A stretch of DNA of 7,758 nt from a candidate division Zixibacteria bacterium DG_27 (lineage in GTDB: Bacteria > Zixibacteria > MSB-5A5 > DG-27), in the NCBI GenBank assembly GCA_001302725.1, contig LIZU01000044.1:1-7758 (forward strand), written 5' to 3'. This document shows positions 1 to 5,129 of this stretch, one piece after another. The notes under the pieces were generated by a model that did no database searches, had not been told where the DNA came from, and saw only the letters and a program-made list of their open reading frames with translations. A program made the translations under genes and the position numbers. Position 1 is the first letter of the stretch, and each line of letters starts with the position of its first letter.

Positions 1-552
1 AAATTGGCCACCAACATTCTCTCGGAGATAGAGAAATCGAAAACCACCTCCTTGACGAGGTTGTTTTTTTCATTAGGTATTCGGAATGTCGGCTATCATT
101 TAGCTCAGGTGTTAGCAAGACAGTTCGGCTCCCTCGACAACCTGAAAAGTCAGACCGTAGAGAGTCTGACGCCGGTGCATGAGATAGGACCGGTGGTCGC
201 GACCTCAATTCACAATTTCTTTGAAGACCCCAGGAATCTGGAGTTTTTGGAGAAGCTCAAGAAGGGGGGAGTGAAATTCCCGGTGGAGAAGAAAATCGAG
301 GGGAGCTTACCCTTGACCGGAAAGACCTTCGTGCTCACCGGAGCTTTAGAGAAGTTCACCCGGGAGCAAGCCAAAAGCGCCATCGAAGAGCTGGGCGGCC
401 GAGTATCCGCCTCGGTTTCGCGGAAAACCGACTACGTCGTGGTCGGGGCTGACCCTGGAAGCAAGTACGAGAAGGCTCGCCAACTGGGGATCCAGATAAT
501 GGAGGAGGCTGAATTTGTGGAATTGATAGAAACGCACGGGGGCAGGTTGTGA
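1..552 (+). CDS. ligA: NAD-dependent DNA ligase LigA, C-terminal part (5' end outside window)
   Basis: LigA seals nicks in duplex DNA during replication and repair, using NAD+ as the AMP donor. Only the last 183 codons are present. The frame is open from base 1, so the TTG at position 4 is an internal Leu and not a start. Numbering from that codon, residues about 17-75 are helix-hairpin-helix DNA-binding repeats, with the turns GIRNVG (25-30) and HEIGPVVA (59-66). A short linker follows. Residues about 101-178 form a BRCT domain: LTGKTFVLTGAL, the conserved Gly pair in ELGGRVSASVS, then TDYVVVGADPGSKYEKA. HhH followed by a terminal BRCT is the normal LigA C-terminal order. The adenylation domain, OB fold and zinc finger would lie upstream. 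The stop is TGA at 550-552, with 76 bp to the next gene. The call is secure because a HhH-BRCT tail preceded by an NxxxxIExSK-like stretch is characteristic of LigA. Confidence 0.95.
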   Translation, partial: KLATNILSEIEKSKTTSLTRLFFSLGIRNVGYHLAQVLARQFGSLDNLKSQTVESLTPVHEIGPVVATSIHNFFEDPRNLEFLEKLKKGGVKFPVEKKIEGSLPLTGKTFVLTGALEKFTREQAKSAIEELGGRVSASVSRKTDYVVVGADPGSKYEKARQLGIQIMEEAEFVELIETHGGRL

Positions 553-628
553 CCAACCCTTAAGTTGTAAGCGTGACAGGTCGAATTCAGGAGAAAAGAA
601 GGAGCAATCTCGTCACCGCAAAAGTCCT

Positions 629-1774
629 ATGGAAGAAAAAGAAGAAAAGCCTGAACGAAAGGATTTCCGCGATCTGCTTTTCCCGAGGAGGAGTCCTTCC
701 ACCGAGAAGGAGTTGGTGGATAAGACCACCCGGCTTCTGAGCCTGCAGGTGGTGGCAATGCCGGTCTTGGCTTTGTCGGCGACGGCGGCCTTCTGTTATT
801 TCGCCAGTCCGATAGTGGTGCCCGTAGTGGCGGCCATCTCGTGTGCATTTATCTTGAGTCCGGCAGTTAGCCTCCTCAAGAAGATCAGAATCCCTCACCT
901 TCTGGCGGTGGTCATAGTCATGCTGATTGCCGTGGGGATTTTCTTTGCCATTATCTATCTTTTGGGTCAACAGGTTCAGAGCCTGGCCGTCGATCTGCCT
1001 CACTACTTAGAGGGTCTCACAAAGCTCTCGGTGGATTTTAAGGAGCGCGCCGGAGTGATTCAGGAGAGGTTCCCCAACCTCATCCCCGACATTGAGAATC
1101 TTGAGGTCAAGCCTTCGGCCCTGACCGACGCCAGCAAGTATCTTTTCAAAGGGATAAGCTCAGCGCTCTCTTTTCTCTTCTCCTCCTTCCTGATAATATT
1201 CTTGACCTTCTTCATCTTGAACGACCAGGAGATTTTCAGAAAGAAGCTCGCCCGCGCCTTTGGCAAATCTGAGGAGGGGGTGACCCAGGACATCCTCCTG
1301 GAGATCAACAATCAGATTCGGGGATTCATGGTGGTCAAATTCATCGTCACCGTGGCGCTCGCCGTTGTCTTCACAGTCGGTCTGCTTCTGCTCAAAGTGA
1401 ATTACGCTTACATCTGGGGACCTCTGGCGGCACTCTTGAATCTGATCCCCTATGTCGGCTCCTTCATTGGCGCCGTTCCCCCCATCATCGTCGCCGGGAT
1501 TCAAACCAAAGCCGTTATGCCGATGGTGTGGGTGGCGATCTTTTTCGCGGTGGTTCAGGTTCTGGAGTCGAACCTCATCACCCCGAAGCTGACCTCCGAC
1601 ACCGTCGATTTGAATCCCCTGGCGGTGTTGGTGGCCTCCATGTTCTGGGGACTTCTGTGGGGAGCGATCGGGGTGATTCTGGCGATTCCCATCACCGCCG
1701 CCATCAAGGTCATCTGCGACCACGTGGAGAGCTTAGAGCCGATCGGGCTGTTTTTAGGAGGCAAGCGGGAGTAA
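629..1774 (+). CDS. AI-2E/PerM family (PF01594) multi-pass membrane transporter
   Basis: This is a 381-residue integral membrane protein of the family once called UPF0118. Members have been linked to autoinducer-2 export (TqsA) or to cation/proton antiport, and the substrate here cannot be read from sequence. A charged cytoplasmic N-terminus (1-30) precedes hydrophobic segments at about 43-58, 62-80, 91-113, 178-197, 235-256, 260-290, 299-315 and 331-357. A soluble, partly amphipathic stretch (about 115-175) lies between the third and fourth segments, as is usual in the family. Family motifs are NLIPYVGSFIGAVPP (271-285), VLESNLITPKL (311-321) and LNPLAVLVASMFWGLLWG (328-345). Length is typical. 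The ATG at 629 is the only usable start: upstream in-frame codons contain no ATG, GTG or TTG back to ligA. The purine-rich AAGGAG at 599-604 is 24 bp from the ATG, too far for ordinary spacing, so initiation may be weak or unusual. It may be co-transcribed with ligA. Confidence 0.9.
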   Translation: MEEKEEKPERKDFRDLLFPRRSPSTEKELVDKTTRLLSLQVVAMPVLALSATAAFCYFASPIVVPVVAAISCAFILSPAVSLLKKIRIPHLLAVVIVMLIAVGIFFAIIYLLGQQVQSLAVDLPHYLEGLTKLSVDFKERAGVIQERFPNLIPDIENLEVKPSALTDASKYLFKGISSALSFLFSSFLIIFLTFFILNDQEIFRKKLARAFGKSEEGVTQDILLEINNQIRGFMVVKFIVTVALAVVFTVGLLLLKVNYAYIWGPLAALLNLIPYVGSFIGAVPPIIVAGIQTKAVMPMVWVAIFFAVVQVLESNLITPKLTSDTVDLNPLAVLVASMFWGLLWGAIGVILAIPITAAIKVICDHVESLEPIGLFLGGKRE

Positions 1775-1812
1775 ACCTCTCCGAAGCTCCACTTGAGTGG
1801 GGTCCGAGGTTT
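1773..1812 (+). repeat. stem-loop starting at the AI-2E gene stop codon
   Basis: The arms AAACCTC (1773-1779) and GAGGTTT (1806-1812) are perfectly complementary over 7 bp. Inside them, CCAC (1789-1792) and GTGG (1797-1800) close a TTGA tetraloop, and the helix extends to about 7 bp if G-U pairs are allowed (1786-1803). The first arm includes two bases of the TAA stop. No run of T follows, so this is not a standard Rho-independent terminator. Its right arm overlaps the left arm of the next stem, so both cannot form at once. The folding was read by eye, without energy calculation. Confidence 0.5.
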
Positions 1813-1869
1813 GCTCCGACTTCTTCGTGGATTCTATGCGAAATTCCCGACAACGGGTTCGGAGCAACC
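1808..1869 (+). repeat. long-range inverted repeat, possible structured leader of the YihY-family gene
   Basis: GGTTTGCTCCGA (1808-1819) pairs with TCGGAGCAACC (1859-1869) over 11 bp with one bulged T. The 39-bp interior holds a CCCG-ACAA-CGGG hairpin (1846-1857) and a weaker TTCG/CGAA pairing (1824-1827 with 1839-1842), giving a possible three-way junction. It sits in the 189-bp gap between the AI-2E and YihY-family genes. The rest of that gap (1870-1963) holds a short TG run (1911-1918) and an A+T-rich stretch with a TATTAT hexamer (1932-1937) that could be a -10 box, but no convincing -35 box. The structure resembles no RNA family I recognise. Confidence 0.4.
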
Positions 1870-1963
1870 AAGCCGAGAAAGTGACAACTGAAGGACAGCT
1901 TGCCAGAGTCTGTGTGTGTTTGCAGTGCTTTTATTATCCTAATCTAGACGTCTCTTTTCTCCT

Positions 1964-2890
1964 TTGAAGCCGAACTTGGAAAGAGTCTCCGATTCACTCC
2001 GGAATTCTTTGGGTTTCTGCTGGAGCCTGATTAAAGGCACCTACGTTCATACCTTCTTTGTGGACAACGTCTCCATCATGGCGGCCGCTATCTCCTTCTA
2101 CGCCATTCTGTCCATCATACCGCTACTCCTGATCTTCTCCGCTATTTCCGGCTATGTCCTCGAATCCTCGACGGTCGCCTTTCAGAAAGTTCTGGATCTT
2201 TTAATCAAGGTCATTCCCGCTTCGGCCTCAGATATAACTGGCTTCCTTTCCAGCTTCGTCAGGAAGAAGGCGGTGTTTGGGGTTATCGGTATCCTCGGCC
2301 TGGTATGGGCAGCCTCCCGGATCTTCTCGGTAATCGAGAACGCCCTCAACGTCGTCTGGCGGGTGGACAAAGGGAGGCCTTACTTGAAAAGCAAGCTTCT
2401 CTCGATAGTTTTGGTGCCCCTCTCGGTTGTCGTCCTGGTGGCCTCGGTTCTCCTGACCGCGCTCTATACCATCGTAACCCATCAGACCATACCGCTTCTG
2501 AACGTCAGCCTGCAGGAGATCGGCTACGGCACCAAGATTCTGCAGGTCGGCATCCCCCTCTGTCTGGGGATACTGCTTTTCTTTCTTCTCTACAAGGCCA
2601 TCCCCCACCGTAGAGTCCCCACCTCCGCGGCTCTGGCGGGGGCGCTCTTCGCGGGGATTTCCTGGGAGATCGCCAAGTTCCTCTTCGACCTTTACATCAA
2701 GCACTACACCAACCTGGAAAGAGTCTACGGCTCCTTCGGCACCTTGGTGGTGATGCTTCTGTGGATTTTCTACTCCGCTTTCATAGTGCTGGTGGGAGCG
2801 GAGTTTGGAGCTACCTTCGAAGAGGTCAGCAGAAAATACAAATTCTTCGAGGTTTTCAAAAGATACCGGCAAGCGCGAAGAGCAAAGTAG
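1964..2890 (+). CDS. YihY/virulence factor BrkB family membrane protein
   Basis: This is a 308-residue inner-membrane protein of the YihY/BrkB family (PF03631). The family was formerly mislabelled ribonuclease BN, and its molecular function is still unclear. About six membrane segments are visible: roughly 37-62, 104-127, 146-171, 192-211, 219-240 and 256-281. Diagnostic motifs are MAAAISFYAILSIIPLLL (39-56), LGLVWAASRIFSVIENALN (111-129), VWRVDKGRPYLKSKLLSI (131-148) and YGSFGTLVVMLLWIFYSA (255-272), followed by VGAEF. The C-terminus is a short basic cytoplasmic tail. The start is uncertain. TTG at 1964 puts about 39 residues before the first membrane segment, as in E. coli YihY, but it has no Shine-Dalgarno site. 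TTG at 1976 or 2009 is possible, and a stop at 1940 rules out anything further upstream. The gene follows the AI-2E gene in the same direction after a structured 189-bp gap and converges with the minus-strand nucleotidyltransferase gene. Confidence 0.9.
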   Translation: MKPNLERVSDSLRNSLGFCWSLIKGTYVHTFFVDNVSIMAAAISFYAILSIIPLLLIFSAISGYVLESSTVAFQKVLDLLIKVIPASASDITGFLSSFVRKKAVFGVIGILGLVWAASRIFSVIENALNVVWRVDKGRPYLKSKLLSIVLVPLSVVVLVASVLLTALYTIVTHQTIPLLNVSLQEIGYGTKILQVGIPLCLGILLFFLLYKAIPHRRVPTSAALAGALFAGISWEIAKFLFDLYIKHYTNLERVYGSFGTLVVMLLWIFYSAFIVLVGAEFGATFEEVSRKYKFFEVFKRYRQARRAK

Positions 2891-2925
2891 CTGCCAGCTG
2901 CATTCCTGCGGCACAGCCTTAAGCC

Positions 2926-2945
2926 CGCCAGTTCACGCCAGTTCC
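2926..2945. repeat. tandem 10-bp direct repeat between convergent genes
   Basis: CGCCAGTTCA is followed at once by CGCCAGTTCC, two copies differing only in the last base. They lie in the 87-bp gap between the convergent stop codons at 2890 and 2978. I see no hairpin with a T-run for either gene in this gap, so termination there is not explained by a canonical intrinsic site. Confidence 0.6.
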
Positions 2946-2977
2946 GGATTGAAGCTGCCCCCGCAAAGGAATCTATT

Positions 2978-3421
2978 TCACTCTCCCTTTTCCTTCAGCC
3001 TCATCAGATATTTGAGGTCCTGCAGATCCTGAGGACTTGCTGAGGCTCGCTTCATTTCGATGAGGTCATCCAGAGAAGCAAAGAACACTGCTGTTTTCCC
3101 GAACTCTGCCTCGACTTTGTTCTCCCAGACTCGGTCAAAGGTCACCCCTTTCACAAAGGGGTGAATAACGGCCTCCACCGCATACTGGCGGATCAGCAGC
3201 TTCTTCGTCACAAGATCGTCGACGGTAACGTCGGTCATGTCGTATCCGAACTCATTCAAGGCCTGCAAAGCTCCTTCGGCATTCGAACGCACCGGTCTGA
3301 TGAAGATGTCAATATCCAAGGTTGCCCGGGCATACCCGTATACCGGGAAGGCCGTCGCCCCTATTATCACGAAATCTACCTTATGTTCTTTTAATAATCT
3401 CAGGAGACCTTCGGTGTCCAT
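2978..3421 (-). CDS. minimal nucleotidyltransferase-fold protein, second gene of a bicistronic pair
   Basis: This 147-residue cytoplasmic protein has the Pol-beta-like nucleotidyltransferase core. VDFVIIGATAFPVYGYARAT (residues 15-34) runs into LDIDIF (35-40). R32, T34, D36 and D38 match the family pattern R-x-T-x-D-x-D, where the two Asp bind metal. GVTFDRVWE (92-100) and LDDLIEMKRASASPQDLQDL (117-136) match the C-terminal part of small standalone nucleotidyltransferases related to AbiEii and MNT proteins. These families transfer nucleotides to protein or tRNA and often act in toxin-antitoxin or abortive-infection pairs. The usual third carboxylate, expected just before this GVTF block, seems to be Val85 by my remembered family pattern, so activity is uncertain. 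The ATG at 3421 has GGAAG at 3425-3429 on the coding strand, five bases upstream excluding spacer ambiguity. Its start lies inside the end of the small partner gene (41-bp overlap), which implies coupled translation. Confidence 0.82.
   Translation of the reverse strand: MDTEGLLRLLKEHKVDFVIIGATAFPVYGYARATLDIDIFIRPVRSNAEGALQALNEFGYDMTDVTVDDLVTKKLLIRQYAVEAVIHPFVKGVTFDRVWENKVEAEFGKTAVFFASLDDLIEMKRASASPQDLQDLKYLMRLKEKGE
3142..3164. repeat. perfect 10-bp inverted repeat inside the nucleotidyltransferase gene
   Basis: TCACCCCTTT (3142-3151) and AAAGGGGTGA (3155-3164) are exact reverse complements around a 3-bp spacer. The repeat covers codons 86-94 of the nucleotidyltransferase (residues IHPFVKGVT), next to the position where the third catalytic carboxylate is expected. 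It would make a strong, short-looped hairpin in mRNA or single-stranded DNA. No T-run follows on either strand, so a terminator role is unlikely. Confidence 0.7.
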
Positions 3422-3566
3422 TTGCTTCCAGAAGTCCGACTAGCTCCCTACTCTTCTTGAACATCAAATCGAACCTCTGCTCAGTCGAGAGGGACAGAAG
3501 CCACGAGAGTTCGAATTCGATCTCCTTCTCTTCGTCATGGTCGTCCAATTTCAATATCGGTGCCAT
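3381..3566 (-). CDS. small acidic protein paired with the nucleotidyltransferase
   Basis: This 61-residue soluble protein has no signal peptide or membrane segment. The N-terminal half is acidic (LDDHDEEKEIEFELSWLLSL). Then come EQRFDLMFKKSRELVGLLEA and a conserved-looking tail GHRRSPEIIKRT. From general knowledge, small proteins with an (E)xFELxxLLSLTxEQRF...GHR.xPEIxKR layout are often found directly upstream of this kind of nucleotidyltransferase. I know of no assigned function. The ATG at 3566 has a strong GGAGG site (coding strand of 3570-3574), though only three bases away. The stop lies 41 bp inside the next gene, which supports a coupled pair, and the aminotransferase gene ends 57 bp upstream. 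It could be the antitoxin, toxin or adaptor of the pair. Sequence alone does not say which. Confidence 0.75.
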   Translation of the reverse strand: MAPILKLDDHDEEKEIEFELSWLLSLSTEQRFDLMFKKSRELVGLLEANGHRRSPEIIKRT

Positions 3567-3577
3567 GTTCCTCCAGC

Positions 3578-3607
3578 TCGAATCGAAAAGTAGCCCCTCA
3601 GATTCGA
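3578..3607. repeat. inverted repeat just upstream of the small-protein/nucleotidyltransferase pair
   Basis: TCGAATC (3578-3584) and GATTCGA (3601-3607) are perfect 7-bp arms separated by 16 bp. They sit between the aminotransferase stop (3624) and the GGAGG site (3570-3574) of the small gene. This position suits either an operator for autoregulation, common in toxin-antitoxin-like pairs, or an RNA hairpin next to the ribosome-binding site. A related perfect palindrome, TCGAATTCGA, occurs inside the small gene at 3512-3521. The function is inferred. Confidence 0.45.
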
Positions 3608-3623
3608 TGAAAGGGAGCGCTTT

Positions 3624-4853
3624 TCAAGATTTCTTCGGCAGGTTCTCCTTAAAGACTTGTCCTAATCTCCTTATTCCCTCGACGATCTTCTCCGGGGAGG
3701 CGTTGGAGAAGTTGAGGCGCATGGTGTTTTCACCTATAGTCTGAGCATAAAATGGGGAACCGGGAACGTAGGCCACCTTTTTCTCAACAGCCTTGTCCAG
3801 AAGCTGAGCAGAGTTCATTCCCCGGGGCAACTCCACCCAGAGGAAAAGACCACCCTCCGGCTTGGTCCATTTGACCTCCTCCGGGAAGTGCTCCTGCATG
3901 GCGTCCAACATAACTTGCCTTCTCTCGCTGTAAGCAACTTTCAGCTCCTCGATGTGCCTGTCCAAGGAGCCGTCTTTGGCAAACTCCGTTATTACATACT
4001 GGCAGAAAGTATTGGTGTGCAGGTCGGTTGCCTGTTTTACCCTCTCAACCAAGGCCATTATCTCCTTGGAGGCAGATATCCAGCCGATCCTCAAGCCCGG
4101 GGAGATGATTTTGGAGAAGGTCTGCAGCTGAATCACATAATCCCCTCCGATCGATTGGATGGAAGAAACCTCCTTACCGGCGTAACGCAGCTCCCCATAG
4201 GGATTGTCCTCAATGATCGGGACCTGGTAACGCTTGGCAATCTCCACCAGTTGGTGACGCCTCTCCTCCGCTAAGGTGATTCCGGAGGGGTTCTGGAAGT
4301 TCGGGACGATATATATGATGCGAGGTTTGGATGCTCTCACCTTGTCTTCCAGCTGGTCAATCAGCACTCCATTCTCATCCATGTCGACGGAGACATATTT
4401 GGCCCCGTAGAAATTGAAGGCCTGGATAGCTCCCAGATAAGTGGGGATTTCGGTAATTACCACGCTTCCCGGCTCCAGGAAGAGCCGCCCCACCAAATCC
4501 AACCCCTGCTGGGAACCTGCCGTTACCTGGATGTTGGCTTCGTCAACTTCGAACCCCTGTTTTGAAACCCTCCCTGCCAGATAACGCCTGAGCGGGGGAA
4601 CTCCGGTAGTCAGGGAATACTGAAGGGCAGGAGGCCCGATCTCCTCCAACACCTTCTGGCACGCTTTCTTCAAGCCCTCAATGGGGAAAAGCTCCGGCGC
4701 CGGCAGGCCCCCGGCGAAAGAGATAACCTCCGGCTGGGAGGTAACTTTCAAGATGTCCCTGATTACGGAGCTCTCAAGCTCCAAGGCACGACCGGCAAAA
4801 GTCCATTGGGAGACAAGGCTCCCGGCAGTTTTGCTTACATTAGAGGTCACCAT
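3624..4853 (-). CDS. PLP-dependent class I/II aminotransferase, Aro8/LysN/MocR-like
   Basis: This cytosolic enzyme transfers an amino group between an amino acid and a 2-oxo acid. It belongs to the fold-type I subgroup that includes 2-aminoadipate (LysN), aromatic (Aro8) and branched-chain-type aminotransferases. The exact substrate is not clear. Counting from the ATG at 4853 (409 residues), the visible landmarks are VISFAGGLPAPELFP (43-57), QYSLTTGVPPLRRYLA (78-93), TAGSQQGLDL (111-120), VPNFQNPSG (183-191, Asn188), EDNPYGELRY (215-224, Asp216 and Tyr219), TFSKIISPGLRIGW (245-258, Lys248 forming the PLP Schiff base) and MRLNFS (378-383, Arg379 for the substrate carboxylate). All core catalytic residues are present. 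There is no N-terminal helix-turn-helix, so it is an enzyme and not a MocR regulator. An 11-residue extension from TTG at 4886 is possible but poorly supported. It has its own promoter, and the small gene pair lies 57 bp downstream, perhaps co-transcribed. Confidence 0.93.
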   Translation of the reverse strand: MVTSNVSKTAGSLVSQWTFAGRALELESSVIRDILKVTSQPEVISFAGGLPAPELFPIEGLKKACQKVLEEIGPPALQYSLTTGVPPLRRYLAGRVSKQGFEVDEANIQVTAGSQQGLDLVGRLFLEPGSVVITEIPTYLGAIQAFNFYGAKYVSVDMDENGVLIDQLEDKVRASKPRIIYIVPNFQNPSGITLAEERRHQLVEIAKRYQVPIIEDNPYGELRYAGKEVSSIQSIGGDYVIQLQTFSKIISPGLRIGWISASKEIMALVERVKQATDLHTNTFCQYVITEFAKDGSLDRHIEELKVAYSERRQVMLDAMQEHFPEEVKWTKPEGGLFLWVELPRGMNSAQLLDKAVEKKVAYVPGSPFYAQTIGENTMRLNFSNASPEKIVEGIRRLGQVFKENLPKKS

Positions 4854-4861
4854 AGGATAAG

Positions 4862-4867
4862 CTCCTT
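4862..4867 (-). promoter_or_regulatory. ribosome-binding site fixing the aminotransferase start at 4853
   Basis: On the coding (minus) strand this reads AAGGAG, 8 bases before the ATG at 4853-4851. The upstream TTG at 4886 has no comparable site and would lie only about 10 bases from the predicted transcription start. ATG 4853 is therefore preferred. Confidence 0.7.
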
Positions 4868-4904
4868 CAAGGCGTGCAGCAAGCAAGTTACATTTTTCAC
4901 AAAA

Positions 4905-4933
4905 AATATCTCAAAATCCGACACTGTTGTCAA
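4905..4933 (-). promoter_or_regulatory. sigma-70-type promoter for the aminotransferase gene
   Basis: On the minus strand the -35 box is a perfect TTGACA (4933-4928). A 17-bp spacer separates it from GATATT (4910-4905, 4 of 6 matches to TATAAT), and the preceding TGA gives an extended -10. Transcription would start near 4898, leaving a leader of about 45 bases before the ATG at 4853. It lies in the divergent gap with the histidine kinase gene. Confidence 0.6.
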
Positions 4934-5057
4934 GGAAAATCGTTCAGCCAAAAACCAGTTCATGGGGGGCTGAAAGCGCGCCATCTCATACCACCCGGTG
5001 CCCTTCCCGATCCCGATTTCCCCCTAGAGTTTTTTTATAGTCAAATCGACACCTTGC

Positions 5058-5088
5058 CGATAATGACCCCAGGATTTCTGTCGATAAT
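5058..5088 (+). promoter_or_regulatory. repeated CGATAAT elements upstream of the kinase gene, possible promoter or binding sites
   Basis: CGATAAT occurs at 5058-5064 and again at 5082-5088, 24 bp apart. GATAAT matches five of six -10 positions, and the second copy overlaps the palindrome ATAATTAT (5084-5091). No convincing -35 box lies 16-18 bp upstream of either copy, so this is a weak promoter call. The other 4934-5129 sequence shows only a T-run (5030-5036) and no gene I can support. Confidence 0.25.
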
Positions 5089-5129
5089 TATTCGGGAGAA
5101 TCACACCGTAGAGTCAAGGGTATGACCCC

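Noticed and set aside
1160..1723. 187-residue open frame on the minus strand inside the AI-2E gene
   Set aside because: It is rich in His, Asp, Gly and Arg in a low-complexity way typical of an antisense shadow, and it fully overlaps a well-supported gene.
1773..1812. Rho-independent terminator after the AI-2E gene
   Set aside because: The hairpin is good, but the following bases are not a T-run.
1808..1870. tRNA-like element: long terminal stem followed by CCA
   Set aside because: The stem has 11 bp with a bulge, the total is about 63 bases, and neither a GTTCRA T-loop in the right place nor an anticodon arm is present.
1528..1884. 118-residue plus-strand frame overlapping the end of the AI-2E gene
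   Set aside because: It is an out-of-frame shadow, rich in Gly, Arg and His, with no motif of its own; most of it lies within the AI-2E coding region.
2228..2914. 228-residue open frame on the minus strand opposite the YihY-family gene
   Set aside because: The composition is shadow-like with no recognisable domain, and the plus-strand frame has clear family motifs.
3624..4886. Aminotransferase start at TTG 4886
   Set aside because: ATG 4853 has AAGGAG at 8-bp spacing, while the TTG lies only about 12 bases from the predicted transcription start with no ribosome-binding site.
4874..5125. 83-residue plus-strand frame ending 5 bp before the kinase start, possible leader peptide
   Set aside because: It starts with GTG inside the aminotransferase leader with no Shine-Dalgarno site, runs through the minus-strand promoter, and shows no protein-like pattern.
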